Source: Pseudisothecium myosuroides
Taxonomy: Eukaryota > Streptophyta > Bryopsida > Hypnales > Lembophyllaceae
Direction of reading: 5' to 3'
NCBI GenBank assembly: GCA_951799445.1
Contig: OX637288.1
Coordinates: 30,545,288 to 30,609,287, forward strand
DNA: 64,000 bases
Shown here: positions 12,391 through 24,470 of the stretch, one piece after another
Layout of the letters: each line of letters opens with the position of its first letter
How positions within the stretch are numbered: position 1 is the stretch's first letter
The notes under the pieces: model-generated
The model's input: only the letters and a program-made list of their open reading frames with translations
Told to the model about the DNA's origin: nothing
The model's database searches: none
Made by a program: the position numbers and the translations under genes

Positions 12391-12721
12391 CCCTACGTGA
12401 AGGTCAAATTCGGACATAAATTAAGTATTTTTTGGAGTGTCTAAATGTTTGGAATATTACAAGTGAAATGTCTGAAATGTTGTAGAAATTTTTCATCTAT
12501 ATTGCTTGAATTTTTGAATATTTCTGAAAACCTACATCATGCCTTAAGCCCCACAAGACAGGCGTTCCAAAACAAGAAAACTTAAAAGTTGCCAAAAACA
12601 AAAGAATTTGGATGCCGAAATGCCAAAATTGTAACACTATAGTTCTAGTTGCCGAACCCCTCTACGTGTGAAAAGGAAAGTATTTCGTCACTCAAGTGCC
12701 AAATCAGACCTTCACGTACGG
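12391..12721. mobile_element. TA-flanked MITE with CCSTACGTGAAGGTC ends
   Basis: The left end CCCTACGTGAAGGTCAAATT is inverted at the right end as CCGTACGTGAAGGTCTGATT. TA precedes and follows the 331-bp element (12389-12390, 12722-12723). TA duplication plus short inverted ends suggests a Tc1/mariner-type non-autonomous element. No coding region is present. Confidence 0.6.
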
Positions 12722-13395
12722 TATCCATGTTGAAGAATCATAACAAAAATAATTTAAAAAAAAAAATTCCTCGCTTGTAGAAAGTTGTAACCATTTTTGG
12801 ACAAACAAATGAGATATCATCTACATGTCACTTGTTCCATCCATGTCCATAGATGTAATTAGCTTCACTCCAGTGTCGATCACTTTCTGCACTGCCAAGA
12901 ATGCCAAAATAAATGAAATAAAAAAACCTATTACTACCAATTCATGAAGCTAGTTTGTTGCATTTGTGTAAATTCTTGAGGGTAGTTTTACCAGCTAGTG
13001 AACGGTGTCGCGCCAGGCAAGTCGCGCCAGGCAAGTGAGCCAATTTGAAAGGAGTAGCAGACCCTCAGTGGCTTCCATCTCCGGCTATAACTCGATTGCT
13101 ACAAGACCAAGTGAAGGGAGGGGGAGAGAGAGAGGAAAACTCCAACCATTAAAATAATGATTTGCGTACATGAAGAGTCTGTTCATCGAACTCGGAAAAA
13201 TCAGGAGTGACTCTTATGCTTATTCAACATGATAGTGGAATGCTACCTTGAACAAAATTAAGTCCCGAACAGGCCCTGGCTATGGCTTCTTGACATCCAC
13301 TTCTTTTTCAACATAGCACCAACGCTATGAGAGGCTCTGTACACGTAAATAGCAAAGGGTTGCTTGATTTGTAAACTTGATATCGATGATACAAG

Positions 13396-16300
13396 TTAGC
13401 GCCCACCATTCCAAATCCTCAGCGGTGCAATTGATGCTCGCCTCCAGTCTCTGAAACTAGTTTGGATAATCACATTCTTACAAGTTTCAATGGCAGAGTC
13501 TCGCATGCTGTCTGATATCAAAAAATTAAAACAACGACATAATCAAATCAGTGCTACGGTTGGGGTACGTTTTGATATTTTTGAGGCCACCAGAACACTC
13601 AAACATTTTATGATGACAATCACCAAACTGGCGTTTCTAGAATATCTCGCACACTTGCCACACATCATTGACTACAGCACACTCATTACACGTTATAACT
13701 ACTGAAAAGTTGGGACCCTGGTACAAGATTAAGAGGCTTGAGTGTAATTGAACAAGCCTCAGATCGTTACTCGGTCTCAATTGCAGAGATGTTGCAAGAT
13801 GACACATCAAATGTAAGGGAGACATGAATGCGATCAAATTTGGAAGCCTGCACATGAAACTTCGTTTCTGCTGAAAAAACAATAGGATAGGAGAGAAGTA
13901 CCGCTAACTTTGATGTATTGGGGTCATATAGGAGGGCGTGCCTTGACAACCCTGCTTCAAATGTCACAACAATTGACAACTCAAACTCCAAAGAGAATGC
14001 CCTGCACGGAGTGAAAATTATTAGCTCCCAGTAAAGTTCATTTGATTTTGCATAACTCCAATTATTGTGATGGGAAATCTTTCAAATTGTTTCCCAAACA
14101 ATTTTAAAAGCAGGCCAAGCTCATTGTCAACCCCCAACCTCTTTATCTCTTAATATATACCTCCTAACTCCAACATTTGATTTGAATTGAAAAATTGAGT
14201 TTGTAGTCATTCGTTTAGTTCAACAGGATAGGATTTACTCCAAAGAATTATCAAATAAATTTACTAATAGGGGTCAAATGAGAACACAAGGTGAAAACTA
14301 AGGAAATACGAAACTCCAGTGTGTCCCAATTCCTCAAAAAAACAAGTTATAAACCCACATTCATCTAAAGCCTTCACAATCACAAAGCACGTACCCAGCA
14401 GACAGTGTGGGGCATGTTAAGAGTCGAGGAAGAACCATGTAGATAGGAACTGCCAACCCTCTACAAATATCGCCATCTGCCACCTGTCAATCAACATGAA
14501 AAGTAAGAGAATTTCATCCTTAATAAAAAGAAATTAAAAAATCATTCCACCTTTTAATAAAGTACGAAACCATTCTTGCCTGAGTAGTTTGAATCTCTGA
14601 GGTTTCTGTTGCCATTCTGTCACCAGCAGCAACTGATTCCACTCGTAAAAGCTGAATGTCGATTGAGCTGACGGGAACAGCTGAATGCTCAACTGTCAAT
14701 TCACCCGTCACATATTCTGATAAAGAACACTGAGTAACAACACGTCCCGTGATTTTGAAGCCTCCTGAAGTTGCAGTATCCAACAAGCAGGTCACCTCAC
14801 AACACATTACAAAACAAGGAAACATGGAGAATACAGAATGCGACAATCTATAGCTAGGTATTTGGAACCCCAGCATTTAGATTGTACAAGCTTCATGTAA
14901 AGGAAGAGCCTATTCCCGTGCGTCAAAGAGGCACACATTTACTTGTGGTTCAAGAGTAGTCTAGGCTAGTGATTGGTGTTCTACTGCAATCCCAAACAAT
15001 TCCATTCTAATAATGAAAACACTCAAAATAGGTAAAAGCCACAGGCCAGTATTCCCTATCTTATACATGATGGTCAGATTGAGAACGGCTAAGATCCGTC
15101 AAGACACGAGATGGGATGACAAGTTTTACCTGACCGAAGCACTGGAGCAATCATATGTTTTTGCGTATCTTGAGTGATATAAAAATTTACGACTGTTGAC
15201 TCAAAGGGCAATCTCGGTATTTGCTCTGCAATAATTTCATCACTTCGTAAGCAACGATAACACCTCAGAGTTCCCATTTCTTCCCTGGGCCAATATATGC
15301 CGATGGTTCCTGAGATGTTTCTTAGATTTACAAATGTGCAAAGTGAAGCCCAATAACACGCGTGTACCTTTATTTCCTTCCACCATAAATTCAACAATTA
15401 CAGACATTTGCTTTTGCAGATATCCTCTGATAAGTTCCGCTGTAAGCAGGTACTGTTCCGAAAACCAGAAATTAACGTGTCAGTGACCGACTCAAGTCTC
15501 TTCCATGAGTTCAGGACAAACAGTGCGGAAAACTACATTTTGATGCTAAGAGAAATCCTTCAGTTAATGATTCTCGCAGATAGAGAGATCGAAAAAAGCA
15601 GATCGAGGTCATCTCAAGAATTTCTAGACGACAGAGTTATTAGGCTGCCCCTCTTGACATTATCAGTTCAAGTGTGAATGCAGTTTGTTTGACCATTTGA
15701 ACAATCTCAAGTTTGTCAAAAACTTGCAAGAAAATGTCTGTGTACACTCTATCGCGGTCATTTGTATGGCAATAAAATTCACAACATTTAAATCCAGCAA
15801 GCGTGAACCATTGCGCTATAGTTGGTACCAATTTAAACATCCATAGAAACAACAGGGAGCAGAGTCCTTGAGAGGAAAAAAATTGCACCTGGATATTGAC
15901 GTATGCGCCATGGAAGGACTCAAACAGCTTGCCTCCTTTGGGTGTTTCTAAGGAAATGGCAAAAGGTACCTGTAGCAACCCAATGCGAACAATAAAAGAG
16001 TTGTCCTCACAAGAGGTGTTCCTAACGACTCAGAATGTTTCATAATAAACTGGGAAAAAGAGGTAATGAAACTCGCGATAACCTCTTGATACCAAATCAG
16101 ATCCAAAAAAATTCGATTCTTATGGATCAAAAAATCTGATCCAGAAGAATTCAACTGCAGGTTACTTTCAATTGAGGAAGTGATGTTCAAAGCAAGAACA
16201 AACCCTTGACGTCTACAAGAAACTCACCTCTGTTTTTCCTCGGGAAAACTTTCCAGCAGCTTGGATATCCACAACTTTATGCCTGCAAACATAACCGAAC

Positions 16301-17652
16301 GTTCGATTAGATATGATTTATCTACCAGCCACATCGGCTAGACATAATTTAACAATACACGCATGGAGATAGAAATTGTTGCCAGAAGACTAAATTCTCT
16401 TGCAAGGTTTCAGCATGGTACTCAAAATTATTCTTCAGCATGGATATTAAAGTACTCAAAGTACTCAAAGCTTTAGAAAATCTATACAGAACAAGTTGCA
16501 TTTCCTGCCAACTACTATTCCTCATGCATCGGGGGGTGTAGAAGTTTTCGATGCTGACATTAGTTCAATCGGTTTAACAGATGTGTAAAGAGCCTCAAAA
16601 ACTCCCACCTGTCTTGCACTCAACTACACACACACACACACACCATCAGCATCAGGAAGACTTCAATCTGGACTTCAGAGATTGATAATATATTGGCTTA
16701 AACAAAGGTCTGGGGACCCTATAATTAACCCCTAGGGAACCCTATAATTTAAATTTTTGATTTGACCCTACGCTAGGCGGCCTCCGAGGTTTAGCCAACC
16801 ATTTCGCCCTTATTACTCTGATCCATAGGGTTTGTGATTTATGAGTCTGTTAAGAGTACCCTAAAGTCCAGATTGCGGTCTTCACCTGCAAGGGTCTCAT
16901 CAAAGCATTGGACCAGGAAGAAGATGTATGTTACTAAGTTACGGTATGTGTTATGCATGTTCGAAAAACAAATTACGTCCAGTTGTTCATATCAGAAAAA
17001 TAACATAGCATTTTTAAACTGTTCTACAAGTCCACCTATCTTACGGGTTCATCTGAAAACATATAAAAAAAAATAGGGTATGATTTGCATTCCATCAATA
17101 TGGCAGAGTATGTTGTGTAACAACATGCTACTTCTCCTTGCTCACAAGTGTCAATTTAAGATCTATTGAAGCAATTGATGTCAAGGGCTTCCTTCCTCAA
17201 AATTCTTGAAGTCAAAACGTAAGAGTATGTGTATCAAATAAAGAAAATGTCAGACGATCAAAGCATCTTGGATGCCATGATTTTCCCTTGAACTAGTAGA
17301 TGGGTTAGGGGCTCCTCTCAAGAATATTAAGAGGTAGGAGAAAGGAGAGAACGTCAATTACCTGCAACATAATGGTTCCTGCAGCAGTTAGGCGGACACC
17401 TTGATGAGAAACACTTGAAGGCGTGTCGATTACTAACATTCCATCTATTACATCCTGGACAGAAACGAATTACAACGGATTAGCATCTTCAGTTGAGGCA
17501 TTTTCAGTTATACTGTTACATGTCACAAAAATCACGAAGCTGAGCAGAAACCATGAAAAAGAATCCAGCAACCCTAACATGATGAAAACAAAAGTGCTTA
17601 CAGGTGGTCTGTAAACCCGATCCAGTCGATTCAGTTTGATCTCCAAAGACAT
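13396..17652 (-). CDS. VPS26C: VPS26C (DSCR3-like) retromer/retriever-type arrestin-fold subunit, 11 exons
   Basis: Exons, 5' to 3' on the minus strand: 17652-17602, 17454-17362, 16623-16559, 16282-16228, 15969-15889, 15452-15368, 15225-15130, 14764-14580, 14483-14395, 14001-13909, 13450-13396. Joined, they keep one frame for about 315 codons, close to the family's usual length (about 300). Matches to known VPS26C/DSCR3 proteins run in order: MSLEIKLNRLDRVYRPP at the N-terminus, SHQGVRLT, VGVFEALYTSVKPIEL, GKFSRGKTEVPFAI, FHGAYVNIQ, FYITQDTQKH, GELTVEHSAVPVSSIDIQLL, RVES, ADGDICRGLAVPIYMVLPRL, then LEFELSIVV. The family folds as two arrestin-like beta sandwiches and works in endosomal cargo retrieval. 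Introns use GT-AG except the one after exon 8, which is GC-AG. The last exon (17 codons) is the least certain because the C-terminus is poorly conserved; a read-through alternative in exon 10 exists. The ATG is chosen by alignment to the family start. Confidence 0.92.
14484..14579 (-). other. GC-AG intron of VPS26C
   Basis: The 96-base intron between exons 8 and 9 begins CAG|GCAAGA and ends TTGACAG|GTGGCAG. Coding matches the family on both sides without gap (ETSEIQTTQ then VADGDICRG), so the boundary is fixed by the protein. The donor fits the known minor GC donor consensus (AG|GCAAG). Confidence 0.85.
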
Positions 17653-18140
17653 TGCGTGGGTGTCCCCAAACACTCAGCACTGAATCAAACAAAGAACGAC
17701 AACACTCTGATTGAGAAACTACTGAAGTTTCAATAGAATAAATGTAAAAAGACACGTGAGATGTTTATCAATTCTCTAAACTGCACAAGAGATTTGCAAT
17801 GAGTTGCATTCTAGGTCAACTGAAAGTTGAGAATGTCGGAGTTTGAAGTTACTTCGAAATCACAAGCCACAGATTGCAAGGAAGCTCAGATTGCGGGAGA
17901 TTTACAAACTCGAGAGAAAATTTGGCACACCCACAAACCCACAAGTGGACGATTCGACAGAAGGGTCGCCGAGACGAAGCTCGATTGCAAGAAGCTGAAC
18001 TTTGTCCACCGGAGCTCCTATGACCGTGGTCTGTGTTCACGGTCACCGGGCCTCTTCTGTCCTGGCTTGGTTTTCTTACCCCCATGACCGAGCGTGAAAG
18101 GGAGTGAGAGAGAAATAACTCAGACCGAAAGGGTGACATT
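17653..18140 (-). promoter_or_regulatory. Probable 5' leader and promoter-proximal region of VPS26C
   Basis: This stretch is clearly richer in G and C than the surroundings and lies immediately upstream of the VPS26C ATG. A 96-codon frame starts at an ATG at 18139 on the same strand and could be an upstream ORF if transcription starts above it; a shorter one starts at MGVRKPS. The opposing-strand frame over the same bases has no recognisable product. No TATA box was assigned with confidence. Confidence 0.4.
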
Positions 18141-18207
18141 GTCCTGATATCATGTACAGCAATTGAACTACTTCACCCAATGAAAAAGAAGGAAATCTAT
18201 TGCTCAA

Positions 18208-18567
18208 TCATACTAGTAAAATCATAAGCCCCTCTGTAATATCACAAATGCTATCATTAATACTAGGGGCTCATGCTCGTTATGCTACGCATTCATTGTA
18301 TCACATATTGGTAAAATTTAGATATATTTGAATAGAATGTATGATAATGATTTCAATAAGTTTTTAAAATGATTATTTTAAATATTTTGTAAAAGTATTT
18401 TCAATCATGCATATATAGAAATTGTATTTTCACACAATGTGATATTATAGGAATAGAGTAGCAGTTCGCAGTTACCTTTCTGATAACACTTTCTACAAAG
18501 GATGATATTAGAGAAATAGTGTAGTCATTGCAATTAAGGTGATATTAAAGAGGATCCATAGGGTGAT
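18208..18567 (+). repeat. Direct repeat, left copy (about 360 bp)
   Basis: It matches 20048-20408 in the same orientation at high identity, from 'catactaSTAAAATCATAA' to 'gatccatagg'. It contains smaller internal repeats of gatatta(t)agagaaatag. The spacing between copies is about 1.84 kb. Confidence 0.8.
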
Positions 18568-18864
18568 ATTATAGAGGTAGCCTTTCCATTGCTTCTCTTG
18601 GCTTTACACTTCTTTGAACTTCTATGATTTTGTGCTTTTGTGAGCTTTGAGCTTTCATGATTTCAATTTTTTATTGCTACTACCAAATGACTTGAGAAAT
18701 TTATTGAACAGAAGTGATTTTTGATTTCACAACAATTATATTGTTCACAGAAATTTTGAGTTTTACAAGTTCTTCTTTTCAATTCTTCCATTTGGGTTGC
18801 CATTGTTTGTAACAATTGAGACAAATTTCTAATGCATTATAATGTTTGTGTATCTTTTATAGTA

Positions 18865-19838
18865 CCGTAACCATAGGGCAGGGTCGGCACATTGATGCCG
18901 AATATTTAATTAAAGTTCCCAAAGTAGATTCGGCACTTTAAAATTTAATTTTTATAAATTCAACATCACATTCCAATCAATTTTTAATATTCGGCACATT
19001 CCATCAAAAGTCTCACAATTTGATGAGGTAATTGTAGAGAAGACAAACTCTTTTATACAATTGGGGTGGTAGGAGGTACAACAAACAATGTGGGATATGT
19101 GAATTAGGATTACTAGGAGCTCAACCATTCATAGTTACGTCAAAACCAGAAATTGTATTCAAAGTAGAATTTCAGACCTCATTTTGGCATAGTAGAATTA
19201 CTTTTTTCAAAAAACTTTGAACTGAGTTAATGTAGGAAATCAAGCTAACTTTCAACTCCAAAAATCCGTTTTATATTTCAAGCCTCCAATCAAAAGTTAT
19301 GGTCAAATTTCAAAGAGGGTTTGGAAGGGACATTTTCTTCAAACATCCCCTTTGAAATTTATTCATAACTTTTGATTGGAGGCTTGAAATCTAAAACGGA
19401 TTTTTGGAGATGAAATTTAGCTTGATTTCCTACATTAATTCAGTTCAAAGTTTTTTGAAAAAATTTATTCTACTATGCTAAAATAAGGTCTGAAATTCTA
19501 CTTTGAACACAATTCCTGTGTTTTGACAATGAATGGTGAAGTTTTCATCTTCAAATTATCCCATACTCTTTGAGGGTTCATGATGGACAATGGATTTTAT
19601 TATAAAAACGACCTCTTCACCCTTCATCTTCATAATATGTTATTGAAAAGAATCTTTCATTTTGCCATCAATTTTTTTTGATGGTAGATGGTCTCTAGAT
19701 TTTTGGACATTTTCTTTTTTTACAAGAACTTGGTCATTTAATTTTTGTTGAATTCGGCAATTTTGCATTTTCATTTTCATTTTTTTCCGGCATTCATAAA
19801 AATAATTAATTTCCGCCGATCCTGCCCTAAGGCTACGG
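18865..19838. mobile_element. TA-flanked element with CCGTARCC(A/T)TAGGGCAGG ends
   Basis: The left end CCGTAACCATAGGGCAGGGT is inverted at the right end as CCGTAGCCTTAGGGCAGGAT. TA flanks both borders (18863-18864, 19839-19840). The element is 974 bp, non-coding, and carries a foldback element inside it (about 19030-19640). Like the MITE at 12391 it starts TA-CC(G/C)TA, so the two may belong to one Tc1/mariner-type lineage. Confidence 0.6.
19030..19640. mobile_element. Long foldback (hairpin) element, copy 1, nested
   Basis: About 250-bp arms are inverted around a centre near 19340. For example, 'caaaaatccgttttatattt' on the left is answered by 'aaatctaaaacggatttttg' on the right, and 'agacctcattttggcatagt' by 'actatgctaaaataaggtct'. 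The same hairpin recurs at 40515-41141 and 57740-58376. This copy sits inside the TA-flanked element at 18865-19838. Confidence 0.75.
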
Positions 19839-20047
19839 TATTCACCATTGGATTTATTTTATTTATCATTCAATACATTTCTATTGTACATTTTCATATA
19901 TGCTTACTTATAAAATAATGATAGCAAGATTTTAGTATTTTTTATTTAAAAGTTTATTGAAATTTTTGTTTTGCATTCTATCTAATACATCAAAAGTATA
20001 ATAAAATTCTAATGATGAATGCGTAGTAGAGCAAGCACCAACCGCTA

Positions 20048-20408
20048 GTCATACTACTAAAATCATAACTCCCTCTGTAATATCACAAATGCTACCATTA
20101 ATACTAGGGGCTCGTGCTTGCTATGCTACGCATTCATTGTATCACATATTAGTAAAATTTTGATATATTTGAATAGAATGCACAATAATGATTTCAATAA
20201 GTCATTAAAATGATTATTTTAAATATTTTGTAAAAGTATTTTTAATCATGCATACATAGAAATTGTATTTTCACACAATGTGATATTATAGGAATAGAGT
20301 AGCAATTTGCAATCACTTTTGTAATATCACTTTTTACAAAGGTTGATATTATAGAAATAATATAGTTGTTGCAATTAAGGTGATATTAAAGAAGATCCAT
20401 AGGATGAT
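20048..20408 (+). repeat. Direct repeat, right copy (about 360 bp)
   Basis: It is the partner of 18208-18567. Between the copies lie the TA-flanked element and about 480 bp of AT-rich DNA. The pair could be the terminal repeats of a small LTR-type (TRIM-like) element or a simple duplication. The ends are not TG...CA and no primer-binding site was seen, so a duplication is at least as likely. Confidence 0.8.
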
Positions 20409-20957
20409 CCGGACACCAGTACACTATCTGGTCAACTAATGATATTAGATAAATTGAACTTAAGCCACCCTAGTGATCCCAAAAGGATTATTCCAATCTC
20501 TCTAGGACTCAAGGGTTAAGCATAAAACTTGGTTAATCCATGAAGGATACTAATTAAAATCAAAAAGTGGTCAATGGATGACTTCATTATTCACTGTAAG
20601 AGTTAACAATGTTATGTATTGCCTCCATTACAAAATGACCTCACATGAGCCATTGTTGTACAAATCTAATTAAATACTTTGGGTTGATATTTTGAAAAAT
20701 CATAATTTAGAGATCTAATTAAATGCTTTGAAAGTGACTTGTGTTCTAGCATGGTATGATCTAAGTAATTTTGCTGAATGTGCTTGTAACGTTGTCAATC
20801 TATTTACAATCCTCCCTACTATTTTGCATGTGAAACCAAGTATAAGAAAGTCTTGCAAGTCCAAATAATAATTGAGCTACCATGTTGTTCCATTGTGTTT
20901 GTGTCATTGTTTAAAATCAATCATTTACAATTCTTTAAAAAACTAAAGGTATGGTAG
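20409..20957. other. AT-rich DNA, nothing recognised
   Basis: No gene or repeat boundary is supported here. It precedes the stop codon of the minus-strand coding-like locus at 20958. Confidence 0.4.
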
Positions 20958-22030
20958 TCACACCTTCTTCACTGCTTGAAACTTCCTCTGCAAATTGGGA
21001 CGTGGCGGCTCCCCATTAGGTTTTTGTTGCCTCTTTGACGCAGAATATACTTTTCCTACAAAAGCTTCACAGAGTCCATTATTCTCCTACAGAGGTGGAT
21101 TTTGGACATGGCGAGGCCTTTGTGAGTGAATGTTTTCGTCTCTCGCTCTTTGTTTTAGCCTGCTCTCTTTGCTTCTCTTGCGCTCTTTGCAACACCTGTG
21201 ATTTTGCAAGTTGGCTTGAGTATTTTTAGTTCACGTCAATCCATTCTTCTGCAAAACCCTCGAAACAACACAAAAGGGGGGTCACACCTTCTTCAGCAAT
21301 TTTGGGTCCTGATTGGCTCCGAATTTCTTTGCTCAGTTGCTCATTCTTCAACGAAATCGTGTTTTCAGAGAAGGCGTGACTACCCCTACTATATAGCTTT
21401 TTAGCAATAAATAGCCCCAAAATGACCGTTGCTTAGGTGACTTCGGATCAAAACACTACAAGAGATGTGGGGTTTTTTAAGTAGACATATTAGCAAGGAA
21501 CTGCTGAATTATTGTGGATTGCAATGGTGGAAGGTCACGGTAGATACTGAAAATCACGAAAGGTAGATGCGCAGTGCTGATGGGTCAAGAAAACTTCTTA
21601 AATAATGACATTTTTGGTCGCCAAGGTCTACAGGTAGCTTCCGGTTGGACTGAGACAATGAATTTACCAATTAGCTTTGTGGCTGTCCCATAAAAAAATA
21701 ATTTTTCTCTAAAAAATAAAGGGAATATCAGAGCATCGGGCAATGCGACTGGTTTGTCCTCGGTGTTAGCGGGACCTCCGGAAGTACTTCCCTGTTCACA
21801 CTAAAAAAAGTGAACTAGAAACGTATAAGTCTACTATAAGATAATTGGGTCATTGAAAATGATGCTGTCTTTCCCGTCCGCTTCTGTTTACCTTCTTCTG
21901 TAAGTTATGCACAGTGCTGGCCCAAGGATCCTCATAGCTCAGATTTTCATGGTCCACTGAGGGAAGTCCATTTGAGAACAAGGGTACAAGTATTTCAGTG
22001 GAAGTCTCTGTCTTTAGTTGATTTTCGAAT
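20958..22030 (-). CDS. Unrecognised probable gene or gene remnant, partial exon model
   Basis: Three coding-like segments are seen on the minus strand. One runs from about 22030 to 21892 and reads TEILVPLFSNGLPSVDHE... to HNLQKK, then a good donor AAG|GTAAAC. A second follows an acceptor TTTTTAG at 21801 and reads CEQGSTSGGPANTEDKPVAL. A terminal exon (21055-20958), after TTTTGTAG, reads KVYSASKRQQKPNGEPPRPN and ends FQAVKKV-stop, a basic C-terminus. A further open patch lies at 21226-21420. Composition is richer in G and C than the flanks. I do not recognise the family; the start and some middle boundaries are unresolved. It may be a real gene with an upstream part I missed, or a decayed copy. 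Confidence 0.4.
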
Positions 22031-22390
22031 CATGCGAAACCCGGCAATTGGTTTTTTTAGCATCTATACCTGAAGTTAGGTTGTTTTTATACGTTGAGAA
22101 TATCAGGGCTTTTTTTTTTGGCTTTCTGCTGCCAGATTGCACCAGAAAAAAAATCTGGCTAAAAAAGGTTATAAAAAATGCCAAAAAAATAGGATGAAAT
22201 CACCAGACAACTTTGAAATTAAAAAAAATATTAGATGAAATCGCCTAATTGTGGATGAAAACCATACTATACATCCAATAAGTGGATGAATGTTGCAATT
22301 TGAGCACCACTGTAACATTTTATATTGCCACTATGGCACTTCTTCAAAAATGAAAAAAAAAAACCCTGAGATGTAAGAAATCGCGAGCAT

Positions 22391-22961
22391 TTGGTGGCGT
22401 GGTGGCGTGGTGGCGTTGTTCGTACAACTCGAAAGCGCTTGGCAAGGAGGGATGCATGGATTTTGTTTTGTGGCGTTTGGACTCACAATGTGGAAGTTAT
22501 TGAATTTCAAAGTTTTTATGATTCAAAAAATCTATACCTTAAATTCGATTGTTTGTTTGTTCTGTTTTATTTGTTTTATTTGATATGCTGAGATTTAAGA
22601 AACCATGAGGCGTCCGGAGGCATTCTTGGTATCGCTAAAAAGCTCTTGGCAAGGATGGGTGCAAGAGACTTTGTTTTGTGGCGTTTTGACCTACGAAGTG
22701 AAAGTTATTTCATTTCAAGTTTTTATGAATTAGAAAATTGAATTAAATTATCTTTTATCTTGGAAAAACCATAACTTTTACATTGCATTTCCAAACGCCA
22801 CAAAACAAAGCCCTTGCACTCCTTTGTGCACAGAGCTTTCTATTTGTACCAAGAGCGCAATCTCTCATACTACAATGTAAAAGTTATTGAATTTCAAAGT
22901 TATAATGAATTTAAAATTTAAAATTTATTTTTACAGATTCATAGAGAATAAAAAAATTGAC
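22391..22961. repeat. Repeated units with inverted partners, left part
   Basis: The phrase '(g)cttggcaagga(g/t)ggatgcatg..tttgttttgtggcgttt' occurs directly near 22440 and 22650. It recurs inverted near 22795-22845 (caaacgccacaaaacaaagc) and again inverted at about 24145, beyond the inserted TTAA element. The trinucleotide run ggtggcgt repeats three times at 22392-22416. This is an older repeat into which the TTAA element inserted; the unit near 22740 preserves the empty target. Confidence 0.6.
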
Positions 22962-24099
22962 TTAATCCTTAAAGTCCCAAGGTTATTTTTATATCAAAAA
23001 ACACTTAAAACTACTAGTTTTTTTCCGTTCATGTAAGAAAATATTAAGAAAATATTTTTCTTAAGCTTTTAATGACTAAGAAGCCCAAATTGGGCCTCAT
23101 GTTTTTTTAAGCAATTTTGAAGAATTTATTTGGATACTAAATTTATTTTAATAATTATGTATTTAACCTAATGCATGCAATGTTCTTCACTCAAGCTAAT
23201 GATATGATAAAAAAATTCATTTAGATTATCCTTTCTACAATATGATCAATCAAAGTCCGCAACTTAAAATCATGAAGTTTTAGTAGGTATAGGGTTAAAG
23301 TCTAACCATAGGATCTTGTACTTCACTTGTCTCGGATCATGTAGTAAAATTTTCATGAAGTTTGACCATACAAATTGGAAGATATTAGCATTCAAAGTTG
23401 GAAAAAAAAATTCTCAACATTCACTTGCAATTTCAAATGACTTTGACTGCCATTTGTAGAATTTTTTTGCACTAGAGACTTTGAATTAAAAAAAATTTGT
23501 GTTAAAGAATTGAATTGAAAGTCTAGGAAAAAAAATTCAAAAATATTAAAGTTGATATTTGTTCTTTAGAAAATTGTTAAGTAGAAGTAAGTCCAAGATT
23601 GAAAGAAAAAATAAATTATTAATAGCTTTAAGATGGAATTGAAACACAATTATTCCAAAGTGAAATTATTTTAGCAAGCAAACTCAACCTTGTCATAAAA
23701 AAATTGTGAAAATTGTGAAAATTGGATTCAGAAATCCTGTAAGTTATTTTGTCAAGAAGATGCTTACATTGTCCAAAAAATAAGATTGTCCTTAACTTTC
23801 TCATATAGTTTAAATGGAATGAATCAAAGCTTCACTTGTATACAAAAATATAGTATTTTAGAAAAAAAAATTAGAATTTTTTTTTTTCAATTTTTTCAAT
23901 TTTTTTTGTATTGCCCGCCAAGTTTAGTTCTATGGTATAACTTTTACTCCCAGGCACCAATTGAAATAAAAACTATAATCCTGTAAAGCTCATCAATTTT
24001 TCTATCTTATGAAAAAATTAAAAAAAATTTCACCAAAAAATGGAACTTCCTCAAAATTCATTTTGTTCCTTGAAAGGATAATGGGACTTTAGGAGTTAA
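22962..24099 (+). mobile_element. TTAA-flanked element, copy 4 (long, diverged)
   Basis: The copy is 1138 bp with TTAA borders and ends TCCTTAAAGTCCCAA and (inverted) CTCCTAAAGTCCCA. It belongs to a subfamily with AAAGTCCC instead of AAAGGACC. The interior aligns loosely with copies 1-3 (identical order of 'gtaagaagatgct', 'tttctcatag', 'caggcaccaattgaaataaa'). The flanks match a paralogous uninterrupted sequence at 22738-22760 (aaattgaattaaattatc). Confidence 0.7.
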
Positions 24100-24470
24100 A
24101 TTATCTTTTATTTCAAAAAAACCACAACTTTTACATTGCATGTCCAAACGCCACAAAACAAAGCCCTTACACTCCTTCATGCATACAACTTTCTATTCAT
24201 ACCAGTTTTGTGGTGTTTGGACCAATGATGTGAAAGTTATGGATTTAATCAAAAAATTGAATTGAAAGTTATTGAATATCAATTTTTTTTAATTTTTTTT
24301 AAATTAGAAAATATTTTTTTATGAATTTCAAAATTTAATGAAAGAAAGTATTAAAAAATATTTTTACTTTTATTTTGGTTTTATCAAGGGCACATCATTA
24401 GAGATTTCTAAATCATGTTAAAATAGTACATGCATGCATTTCCTAAGAAAGTCAAGTTCCCGTAAGAATA
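24100..24470. repeat. Right flank of the interrupted repeat
   Basis: The sequence resumes the repeat of 22391-22961 after the TTAA insertion: 'aaattatcttttattt', then the inverted caaacgccacaaaacaaagc phrase, then a direct gtttggaccaatgatgtgaa phrase. After about 24260 it becomes AT-rich simple sequence. Confidence 0.55.

Noticed and set aside
14877..17830. Plus- and minus-strand short frames across the VPS26C introns (for example 15408-15677, 16834-17076, 17423-17614)
   Set aside because: They overlap reconstructed exons or introns of VPS26C on the other strand or frame and show no independent homology.
18208..20408. LTR retrotransposon
   Set aside because: The direct repeats lack TG...CA ends, a primer-binding site and any gag-pol coding. 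No reverse transcriptase or integrase was recognised anywhere in the window.
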